A stretch of 41,168 nt of DNA from contig DJVG01000044.1 of assembly GCA_002441095.1 (NCBI GenBank), forward strand, positions 17,775-58,942, written 5' to 3'. The position numbers were made by a program, and so were the translations under genes. Shown here one piece after another: positions 14,203 to 21,309 of this stretch (position 1 is the stretch's first letter; every line of letters starts with the position of its first letter). This stretch comes from Elusimicrobia bacterium UBA6262. Lineage in GTDB: Bacteria; CAYTYR01; UBA6262. A model generated the notes under the pieces. That model worked only from the letters and a program-made list of their open reading frames with translations. It did not search any database and was not told the DNA's origin.

Positions 14203-14556
14203 TTGGCGAATTTTCAACAGCTTGATGTGTATAAAGTGGCCCAGGAATATATTAAAGAGATATACCAAATTACTAAGAGTTATCCAAAAGACGAAAAATA
14301 CGGATTAATTGATCAAATTAGAAGAGCAACTGTGTCTATAGCCGCAAATATTGCCGAAGGTTGCGGAAGATATCACCCTAAAGATTTCACTCAATTTTTA
14401 CGAATAGCCAGAGGTTCCTCTTACGAAGTTATAGCTTTATTGGATGCATCTTTAAATTTAGAATATTTGAACAAAAAAGATCATGATGCCTTATATACGA
14501 AAGCAGAGCGTATTAATATGATGCTAAATGGTTTAATAAATTCTGTGAAAAAATAA
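14203..14556 (+). CDS. S23-type four-helix-bundle protein, second copy
   Basis: This 117-residue protein starts at TTG 14203, with AAGGAG about 8 nt upstream. It has the full family pattern: QQLDVYKVAQEYIKEIY, YGLIDQIRRATVSIAANIAEGCGR, FLRIARGSSYEVIALLDAS. Unlike the copy at 9119 it keeps its N-terminus. It is not closely similar to that copy, so the two arrived separately or are old. Its position directly after the MNT gene is where a HepT-type helical partner would be expected. Whether it functionally replaces HepT is speculation. No RNase motif (RX4-6H) is evident. Confidence 0.85.
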   Translation: MANFQQLDVYKVAQEYIKEIYQITKSYPKDEKYGLIDQIRRATVSIAANIAEGCGRYHPKDFTQFLRIARGSSYEVIALLDASLNLEYLNKKDHDALYTKAERINMMLNGLINSVKK

Positions 14557-14568
14557 AGGAGAATTAAC

Positions 14569-15555
14569 ATGCGTTTACGAGCAAAAACGATTCTAGTCTT
14601 AGCTTTATTACTGCTAACGGCCAACGGCCAACGGTCAACGATTTTCGCCGCTTCCCACTCGCGATCCGGCGAAAACTCCGCCCAAGTGCTAGAATTAAAA
14701 ACCGGCACCCGTCCGGCCGCCATGGGTGGCGCTTTTGTCGCCATTAGCGACGACTCCAACGCAGTTACCTACAATCCCGCTGGCTTGGCCTATTTAACAA
14801 AAACCGAGCTCCAATTAAGCCAAAACAAATATTTTTCTGAAGTCACCTCTAACTATATCGGCTGGGTCTATCCATTAGACGAAATGCATGCCCGGAATAT
14901 TTCCGATATGGGTACTCTGGCTGGCAATGTCAACTTAGTTGACTATGGCAAGATAGCCAGCCGGGATAATTCCGGTAATGCCAGCGGAGAATTCGGCGCC
15001 AAAGACAGGGTCATCTCCCTGGCCTATGGCAAAGCTTTTACTACTAATTTTTCTGTCGGTTTTATTGGCAGGCAAGTTGTTCAAGAGATAGCCGCGACCA
15101 AAGCCCGTGGATACAGCTTTGACGCTGGATTTCTCTTTTCCAACATTATGGATACTCTCAATATCGGTATAGTAGCCCAGAACCTGGGAGACAAGATCAC
15201 TTTTGACAAAGAAGCTAACCCTCTGCCAACCAATTATGTAATTGGTACTGCCCTAAACTTATTTACGAACCGGTTGATCGTTGCTGCTGACTTGAACAAA
15301 CCAGTCAACGAATACTACCATTGGAACTTCGGCAGTGAATTCTGGCTCACCAATGTCCTGGCCTTGCGCCTGGGCTATGATACCAAGCATGATATCGGCA
15401 ACGGGCTCTCCACTGGCATAGGATTGAGCCTGCAGGACTTCGAATTCTCTTTTGTCCCGCTCTCAGAGCTGGCTATCAACTATGCCTATGTCCCCCGCGG
15501 TGACCTGGGTGTCATCCACCAGATAGAGCTGGTCCTTAAGATAGGCATTGAGTAA
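14569..15555 (+). CDS. PorV/PorQ-family (UPF0164) outer-membrane barrel protein
   Basis: This 328-residue protein has a signal peptide (residues 1 to about 26, partly encoded by a heptamer array) and the PorV family block AQVLELKTGTRPAAMGGAFVAISDDSNAVTYNPAGLAYL. Beta-strand repeats follow to the final ...HQIELVLKIGIE. The family are FadL-like barrels; PorV shuttles type IX cargo in Bacteroidota and is widespread in candidate phyla with unclear roles. It resembles the N-terminal half of the exporter fusion at 7406. The neighbouring stand-alone FlgD-like domain protein at 13403 supports a surface-attachment role. AAAGGAG precedes the ATG. Base composition resembles the core genes. Confidence 0.88.
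   Translation: MRLRAKTILVLALLLLTANGQRSTIFAASHSRSGENSAQVLELKTGTRPAAMGGAFVAISDDSNAVTYNPAGLAYLTKTELQLSQNKYFSEVTSNYIGWVYPLDEMHARNISDMGTLAGNVNLVDYGKIASRDNSGNASGEFGAKDRVISLAYGKAFTTNFSVGFIGRQVVQEIAATKARGYSFDAGFLFSNIMDTLNIGIVAQNLGDKITFDKEANPLPTNYVIGTALNLFTNRLIVAADLNKPVNEYYHWNFGSEFWLTNVLALRLGYDTKHDIGNGLSTGIGLSLQDFEFSFVPLSELAINYAYVPRGDLGVIHQIELVLKIGIE
14614..14641 (-). repeat. Four-unit heptamer array (CCAACGG type) in coding sequence
   Basis: CTAACGG, CCAACGG, CCAACGG and TCAACGA stand at 7-bp spacing and encode the C-terminal part of the signal peptide (LLTANGQRSTI) of the PorV-like protein. The polar result is unusual for a signal-peptide end. Confidence 0.8.
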
Positions 15556-15561
15556 GAATAT

Positions 15562-16230
15562 ATGTATACTACCGGATTAGATAAAATTTCTATTAAAACG
15601 CTACTTCTTATAGCTATAAGTTTAAGTGTCCTGAACATTATCAATCTCTATTTAGGGGAACCTTCCTGGCAAATTACCCGGCTCATAGATGTAGATCATG
15701 AATCTAATATCCCCACCTGGTTTTCCAGTATTATATTGGCCATAGCTGCTTTATATGCATATGAATGTTCTATTTTAATAGCCTCCAGAAAAAACGAAAA
15801 AAAGTTATGGCAGCTCATGAGCATAGTCTTATTAGGCATGTCTTGCGATGAAGTAGCTATGATACATGAACACTTTGCAGTCGTGATCAATAAATATATT
15901 ATTAGGTCAAGTGCTATCAGAAATTCTGAGAGTTTTTCATTTATTTTAGGCCCTATTGCTCTTTTATTTATTTTTTGGTTTGCCTATAGAATGAATCAAT
16001 GTTTAGCCAAATCAATTAAGGCAAAAAGGTTTGTTTTTATAGGTATTGCGATATATTTATTAGGTGCTCTGGGTTTAGAAGCTACAGCCAGCTATTTCCG
16101 TTATAATAGTCTGGAATTATTATTAAGAGCGGAATATGTATTAGAAGAATTATGTGAGATGACAGGTGTTATTATTATTATCAAAGGGCTCAAAGAGCAA
16201 TATGGATATTTAACTACAAAGGAACAATAG
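15562..16230 (+). CDS. Polytopic membrane protein of unknown function with DE..HE motif
   Basis: This 222-residue protein has about six hydrophobic segments. Residues in or near membranes include the phrase IDVDHESNIPTWFSS (about 42-56), MSCDEVAMIHEHF (D96, E97, H102, E103) and, near the end, VLEELCEMTGVIIIIKG. Conserved-looking acidic residues and histidines in membrane segments can mark an intramembrane metalloenzyme, but that is only a suggestion. It starts 6 bp after the PorV gene and ends 4 bp before the BKACE gene, so it belongs to the same transcript. I do not recognise the family. Confidence 0.6.
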   Translation: MYTTGLDKISIKTLLLIAISLSVLNIINLYLGEPSWQITRLIDVDHESNIPTWFSSIILAIAALYAYECSILIASRKNEKKLWQLMSIVLLGMSCDEVAMIHEHFAVVINKYIIRSSAIRNSESFSFILGPIALLFIFWFAYRMNQCLAKSIKAKRFVFIGIAIYLLGALGLEATASYFRYNSLELLLRAEYVLEELCEMTGVIIIIKGLKEQYGYLTTKEQ

Positions 16231-16234
16231 AATC

Positions 16235-17077
16235 ATGGAAAACAAATTTATCCTCAATTTTACCCCGACCGGGATGATCCCCACTAAGGACATGACCAAG
16301 CATGTCCCGGTTCAACCCAAGGAGATCATCCAGGAAATCCTGGCTATTGCCGCGCTTGGCGCCAATATGGTCCATATCCACGCCCGTGACCCGCAAACCG
16401 GCCAACCCACCTATCAGAAAGAAATTTACTCCGAAATCATAGCAGGTATCAGGAAGGAAAACAAAGACCTTGTCCTGTGCGTATCCACTAGCGGCAGGAA
16501 TCATTCAGAATTTGAAAAACGTTCAGAATGCCTGGACTTGAAAGGCGACCTAAAGCCGGATTTTGGCAGTCTTACCCTCAGCTCGGTTAATTTTAACAAG
16601 CAAGCCAGCATCAACACCCCCCAAATGATCCAGGACTTAGCCAAGAAGATGCTGGATAACAATATTAAGCCGGAATTAGAAGCATTTGACCTTGGTATGA
16701 TCAATTATGCCCGCTACCTGATTAAAAAAGGGCTTGTCAAACCACCTTACTATTTTAACCTGATACTGGGAAACATTGCCTGCGCCCAGGCCAACATGCT
16801 CAGCCTGGGGCTTTTAGTAAATGAGCTTCCGACAGACTCTATTTGGTCTGTTGGCGGTATCGGCGATACCCAGCTCAAGATGAATGCCATGAGCCTGGTA
16901 GCAGGCGGTGGAGTACGGATAGGATTAGAAGACAATATCTACTTTGACCATGAGAGGACCATATTAGCCACTAATAAAGACTTAGTCAAACGTATTCTGG
17001 ACATAGCTAAAGCTTTACGGCTGACACCATATTCCCATCAAGAGACCAGGCAAGTATTAGGATTGTCCCAATGTTAA
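16235..17077 (+). CDS. BKACE-family (DUF849) beta-keto acid cleavage enzyme
   Basis: This 280-residue TIM-barrel protein has the zinc-binding MVHIHARDP block (H47, H49), CVSTSGR, FDLGMINYA, and the C-terminal GVRIGLEDNIYF signature. BKACE enzymes condense a beta-keto acid with acetyl-CoA to give a CoA ester and acetoacetate; the original member cleaves 3-keto-5-aminohexanoate in lysine fermentation. Inside a glycan locus, sandwiched between a membrane protein and an overlapping GNAT gene (7 bp), it might supply an unusual acyl-CoA for sugar N-acylation. That link is inferred from context only. Full length. Confidence 0.88.
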   Translation: MENKFILNFTPTGMIPTKDMTKHVPVQPKEIIQEILAIAALGANMVHIHARDPQTGQPTYQKEIYSEIIAGIRKENKDLVLCVSTSGRNHSEFEKRSECLDLKGDLKPDFGSLTLSSVNFNKQASINTPQMIQDLAKKMLDNNIKPELEAFDLGMINYARYLIKKGLVKPPYYFNLILGNIACAQANMLSLGLLVNELPTDSIWSVGGIGDTQLKMNAMSLVAGGGVRIGLEDNIYFDHERTILATNKDLVKRILDIAKALRLTPYSHQETRQVLGLSQC

Positions 17078-17718
17078 AGGTATTTAGCAAGTTAAAAGAG
17101 AAATTACAACATGGATTGTTTCTTTACTTCCTGTTATCACAATTAAAGAGGATTGGATTGGATTTTTTGCCGTGTTATTGGATCCAGGAAGGTATATTTG
17201 ACAGCACTCCTATCGCTATGGAGAATCTTCCGGCAGGATATACATTTGAATTCTTGACTCAGGAAGATATGAAAATCATCGGTAATATACCAGGCCGGGA
17301 AGATGAAAATGTGCCGGTATTGTTGGCCCGCCTGAAAAAAGGCGATAAATGTTTAGGCGCTAAATACCAGGGCCAGATTGCAGCTTTTACCTGGGTAGAC
17401 TTTATCGGGGATAGTTTTAAAGACCGGAAGCTTATCTTAAAAGAAGATGAAGCATACCTATATGATATGTACACTCTGAAATCATTCAGAGGGAGTAATA
17501 TCGCTCCCCACCTGCGTTATGAATGCTATAAAATCGCAAAAGAACTGGGCCGGAGTAAATGTTATAGCACCAGTGATATATTTAATGCCCCGTCTCTTAA
17601 ATTCAAACAGAAGTTAAATGCAAAAATACTTGAAAGCTACCTTGATATTAAATTATTCAATAAGTTTCACTGGAACTGGAAAATCAAAGATTATACTAGT
17701 TATAAGACAGCTGCTTAA
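17071..17718 (+). CDS. GNAT-family N-acyltransferase
   Basis: This 215-residue protein starts at ATG inside the last codons of the BKACE gene. The C-terminal half has the GNAT fold order: KCLGAKYQGQIAAFTWVDF, the strand AYLYDMYTLKSFRGSNIAPHLRYECYKIAKELG (acetyl-CoA pyrophosphate loop in the RGSNIA region) and KCYSTSDIFNAPSLKFKQKL. The N-terminal about 50 residues are helical and may be a lipid- or membrane-contacting part. Overlap with BKACE suggests they act in one pathway, perhaps transferring the acyl group BKACE makes to an amino sugar. The substrate is unknown. Confidence 0.72.
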   Translation: MLKVFSKLKEKLQHGLFLYFLLSQLKRIGLDFLPCYWIQEGIFDSTPIAMENLPAGYTFEFLTQEDMKIIGNIPGREDENVPVLLARLKKGDKCLGAKYQGQIAAFTWVDFIGDSFKDRKLILKEDEAYLYDMYTLKSFRGSNIAPHLRYECYKIAKELGRSKCYSTSDIFNAPSLKFKQKLNAKILESYLDIKLFNKFHWNWKIKDYTSYKTAA

Positions 17719-17788
17719 GAACGTGATATATTGATTAATCATTAAATGAAGTTCATCTTTAGGTGCAGGGTAAAATAGAGGTTATACA

Positions 17789-19024
17789 ATGAATAAAATA
17801 AAAATAAAAAGCACCTTGCCGCCAGTTGTTGTCACGGGCCTATGTACGGGGGCATTAGATATAATACGTTCCTTGAAAAACATGGGGATTGAAATCACCG
17901 CGATAGACACTGATCTGTCTCAGCCGAGCGCGCATACCAAATATGCAACAAAAATAAAATGTGACGATCTAGTTGATGATAATAAATTCATTTCAGCGCT
18001 TGTAAATATAGCTAAGCAGTTTAAAGAGAAACCGGTATTGTTTTTAACCAATGATAAATATGTCCTGTCAGTTTCTCGCAACCGGGCATTATTATCCCAG
18101 CACTATATGTTTAATTTGCCTGAAGAAGAGGTCATAGAAACGCTAACGGATAAAGCAAAATTCTCATTATTCGCTCAAGAACACAACTTACCGATCCCAC
18201 TAACCTATATTATTAATAACGCTGAAGAGGCTAGTCCTATAGCGGCAATATTACAATATCCTTGTGTGATAAAACCTATTTATAAAACATCTTGTTGGAC
18301 ATCATACTATAAGGCAAATAAAGCGTTTAAGGTATATTCGGAGTACGAATTACTGAAAAAAGTGCATGAGACTTACTTGGTAATGAATATACCTGTAATA
18401 ATACAAGAATGGATAGAAGGGGATGAAAGTGAAATATATTTTACTTTGCTTTATTATGATCTTGAAGCGAATTTACGGTCGAGCTTTACCGGCAGAAAAC
18501 TTTTGCAGTGGCTGCCTGAAGTAGGAAATACCTGTATTGCTGAAAGTGTTAATAACGAAAAGATATTAGAAGAAAGTAGGGTATTATTTGACAAAATAAA
18601 ATTCAGGGGATTTGCCTCTTTAGAATATAAAAAAGATGTAATAACCAATACCTTTAAAATCATCGAGCCAACTGTAGGCAGAATTAATTTACAGTCTTCT
18701 ATTGCTATGGGACAGAATATTAATATGCCTCTGCAATATTATTGCGATCTCGCAAAAATAGAGTATCCCCAATGTCAAATCAACAAGCAGCAGATATTCT
18801 GGATTAGAGAGCAAAGCTTGGTATGTTTAGCGCGTGAACCGAAGCGTTTAATGAAGTTGCCAATGAAAATATGGATAAAGATATTACTTGGAAAGAAAGT
18901 ATTTACATTATTTTCCTTTAGGGATCCATTGCCTTTTATATATTTTTTAAGAGAAACGGTTGTAGCTGTATTAAAAACATTATTTTATTCAAAAAGACAC
19001 CATTTATCAACTCCTGTTTCTTAA
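17789..19024 (+). CDS. ATP-grasp carboxylate-amine ligase-like enzyme
   Basis: This 411-residue protein has an N-terminal Rossmann-like part (VVVTGLCTGALDIIRSLKNMGIEITAIDTD), a central ATP-grasp fold (YPCVIKPIYKTSC, VIIQEWIEGDESEIYFTLLY) and the metal-binding KIIEPTVGRINLQSS. ATP-grasp enzymes join a carboxylate to an amine via acyl phosphate. In glycan loci such proteins can attach amino acids to uronic acids, which would fit the epimerase/dehydrogenase pair at 794-3038. A paralogue at 31254 is broken by a stop codon. The AT-rich base composition from about here to 36.4 kb differs from the genes before it. Confidence 0.8.
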   Translation: MNKIKIKSTLPPVVVTGLCTGALDIIRSLKNMGIEITAIDTDLSQPSAHTKYATKIKCDDLVDDNKFISALVNIAKQFKEKPVLFLTNDKYVLSVSRNRALLSQHYMFNLPEEEVIETLTDKAKFSLFAQEHNLPIPLTYIINNAEEASPIAAILQYPCVIKPIYKTSCWTSYYKANKAFKVYSEYELLKKVHETYLVMNIPVIIQEWIEGDESEIYFTLLYYDLEANLRSSFTGRKLLQWLPEVGNTCIAESVNNEKILEESRVLFDKIKFRGFASLEYKKDVITNTFKIIEPTVGRINLQSSIAMGQNINMPLQYYCDLAKIEYPQCQINKQQIFWIREQSLVCLAREPKRLMKLPMKIWIKILLGKKVFTLFSFRDPLPFIYFLRETVVAVLKTLFYSKRHHLSTPVS

Positions 19025-19067
19025 GAACGATATTGCTGGAGCAACAAGAAAAACCAACAAATAGTAC

Positions 19068-20213
19068 ATGAAGCAAGGAAAAGAGCTGATATTTAGAAAT
19101 GGCCCCGGTGATTATATGTTAAATGTGGCAGTTATTACCAAGAATCGGGAATTTGAAGGTTTAAGAGCAGAATGGGATGCGCTATTAAAGAACAGTTCTG
19201 CTGATAATGTTTTCTTAACTTTTGATTGGATGTTTACCTGGTGGCAGGTCTTTGAAAGTAAAGACAAGCAGTTATCTATTATTACTGCCAGGGAGAATGA
19301 GGATTTAATAGCTATTGCTCCTTTATATATAGAAAGAAAGATTTTTAAGACGCTTAAGTTTATGAGTGCCGGCGATCCTCTTTACCCTGATTATTTAAAT
19401 ATTATTATTAAACCAGGATATGAAGAAGAAGCAGTGAAGCTTATATTTAATAAAATTGCTGAACTTAACTGGGATTATATCAATCTAACTGATATCAAAA
19501 ATGATAGTGAGATCAAGGAATTGTTAGTGAAGCAAGTCATTCCCTTTGCTGGTAGCGTTTGCCAAAGGCCAGCAGCTATCTGTCACATTATTAATTTGCC
19601 GGAATTGTATTGTGATTACTTCAGTCAAAGATCACGCAAACAAAAGCTTAAAATTAATAATAGTGTAAATAAGTTAATAAGGAACTCTAAAAAAGTACAA
19701 TATCATGAATACCAGACTGATGAATTAGCTGATGCTTTTAATCAGCTTAAAGAATTGCATATAAAACGCTGGGCCGCTAAGGGTAACAGTCATGTTTTTA
19801 AAGATGATTGCTATCTATCTTTCCATAATCGATATATTAATGCGGCAATTAAACAGTCAATACCCAGGATATTCAGTTTGACCATAGATGATAAAGTGGT
19901 GGCAATAAATTATCTTTATCAATATAGGCAAAGTTTATATTATTATCAGTCAGGATTTGATCCTGATTATGCTTTATATAGACCGGGTTTATTATTACTG
20001 AACAATATAATCCAGCAGGCAATCAAAGAAAGATTAGCTTGCTTTGATTTCCTGCAAGGGGAGCATAGCTATAAGGAAGATTGGGCCAATGCAAATAATG
20101 TGACCGTATCTATTATATGGTTTAAGAGATCACTTAAAGGACAGTTAGCATACACATATAGTTATATTTGGCCTAAATTAAAAATTAATATTAAGCGAAT
20201 TATAGGTCGATAA
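19068..20213 (+). CDS. FemAB/CelD (BcsL)-like GNAT acyltransferase 1
   Basis: This 381-residue protein has the CelD/BcsL pattern: LRAEWDALLKNSSADNVFLTFDWMFTWWQVF, IAIAPLYIERK, and the late YYYQSGFDPDYALYRPGLLLLNNIIQQA, FDFLQGEHSYKEDW. Double-GNAT proteins of this kind accompany exosortase-linked polysaccharide loci (FemAB-like XrtA-associated proteins) and are thought to modify sugars or peptides with acyl or aminoacyl groups. A start at ATG 19116 (MLNVAVITK) aligns better with the next gene, so the first 16 residues are doubtful. The paralogue follows after one base. Confidence 0.82.
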   Translation: MKQGKELIFRNGPGDYMLNVAVITKNREFEGLRAEWDALLKNSSADNVFLTFDWMFTWWQVFESKDKQLSIITARENEDLIAIAPLYIERKIFKTLKFMSAGDPLYPDYLNIIIKPGYEEEAVKLIFNKIAELNWDYINLTDIKNDSEIKELLVKQVIPFAGSVCQRPAAICHIINLPELYCDYFSQRSRKQKLKINNSVNKLIRNSKKVQYHEYQTDELADAFNQLKELHIKRWAAKGNSHVFKDDCYLSFHNRYINAAIKQSIPRIFSLTIDDKVVAINYLYQYRQSLYYYQSGFDPDYALYRPGLLLLNNIIQQAIKERLACFDFLQGEHSYKEDWANANNVTVSIIWFKRSLKGQLAYTYSYIWPKLKINIKRIIGR

Positions 20214-20214
20214 T

Positions 20215-21309
20215 ATGGAAGTAAAAGAATTCAATGATTTTAAAAGCATAGAGACATATAAAGAAAATTGGGATGCTTTAATTAAAAGCGAAAAACCTGA
20301 ACAGTGGTTTTTCCATACTTATGATTGGTATAAAAACTGGTGGTCGGCTTTTGGTGGCCAGATAAAGCCAGTGATTTTATTGGTTTTTGAAGCGCAAGAA
20401 TTAATTGGGGTCGCTCCTTGCGGTTTATCTAGTGTAACTAAATTCGGAATCCCGTATAAGCAATTATCCCTGTTAGCCAATGAGCATTCTCCCAAGAATA
20501 CAATTATTACTAAAGGTAATAGCTACGATATAATTGATACTATTATTAAAGCTCTGATGAATGATTATCCGGATTCCTTGATCTATTTTGAGGATATCGC
20601 GAAAGGTGATCCCTTATATCAAAATATAGTAAAATATAAAGTAAGCAATAATATAGATATCAGGGAACGAGTAGCCCGTACTACAGCAGTGATAAATATT
20701 AAAAGTGATTGGGCAGGATATATACAGCAAAAGGCCAAAAAGTTCCGCACCTATACCAGGAAAATAGCAAGGGACTATCAAAACAATGGTTGTGTTATTA
20801 AACATTATCGGTCATTAAGTGAAATAGATGACTTTTTCAAACAAGGGCAGATAATAGCTAACCATAGTTGGCAGGGAGATAAGCATTCTTCCTTATTCTC
20901 CCAAGAACATTTAATGCGATTTTATCATGGATATGTAGAACTATCTGCATCAGAAGGGATCCTTGATATTCTTTGTTTAGTTAATCAGACGGGGCCGATT
21001 GCTTATTTGTTAAATATACAGATTAATAATAATCTTTATCTAATTAAGCAGGAATATGATTCCCGCTATTCACATATAGCTCCTGGCTTCTATTTAGATC
21101 TTGTAGCTTTTCAAGAAGCTTTCACTAAACAATTAAAAGTTATAGATATGCTGGGATTTACAACAAATTATAAAGAACGCTGGGCTACTGAATTAAGGGA
21201 AGATACAAGAATGTCTCTTTATCAGAACCGCAGAGCAAAATTAATGGGTTTTTTTGATTTCAACATGCGCAATTTGTTTAAGAGTATAATTAGAGGAAAA
21301 AGTAAATGA
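20215..21309 (+). CDS. FemAB/CelD (BcsL)-like GNAT acyltransferase 2
   Basis: This 364-residue protein is a diverged paralogue of the preceding gene, with the same opening (ENWDALIKSEKPEQWFFHTYDWYKNWWSAF) and the same closing order (YLIKQEYDSRYSHIAPGFYLDLVAFQEAF, DMLGFTTNYKERW). Two such proteins in tandem suggest two acylation steps or a heterodimer. It starts directly after the stop of its neighbour and overlaps the next gene by 4 bp (ATGA), so the genes are translationally coupled. Confidence 0.82.
   Translation: MEVKEFNDFKSIETYKENWDALIKSEKPEQWFFHTYDWYKNWWSAFGGQIKPVILLVFEAQELIGVAPCGLSSVTKFGIPYKQLSLLANEHSPKNTIITKGNSYDIIDTIIKALMNDYPDSLIYFEDIAKGDPLYQNIVKYKVSNNIDIRERVARTTAVINIKSDWAGYIQQKAKKFRTYTRKIARDYQNNGCVIKHYRSLSEIDDFFKQGQIIANHSWQGDKHSSLFSQEHLMRFYHGYVELSASEGILDILCLVNQTGPIAYLLNIQINNNLYLIKQEYDSRYSHIAPGFYLDLVAFQEAFTKQLKVIDMLGFTTNYKERWATELREDTRMSLYQNRRAKLMGFFDFNMRNLFKSIIRGKSK

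Noticed and set aside
9119..14556. Diversity-generating retroelement (S23-like proteins resemble the accessory Avd protein)
   Set aside because: No reverse transcriptase, template repeat or adenine-variable target is visible in the window.
14203..14556. HepT toxin call for the gene after the MNT gene
   Set aside because: The sequence follows the S23/IVP pattern and I see no RX4-6H catalytic motif, so the S23 call is kept.
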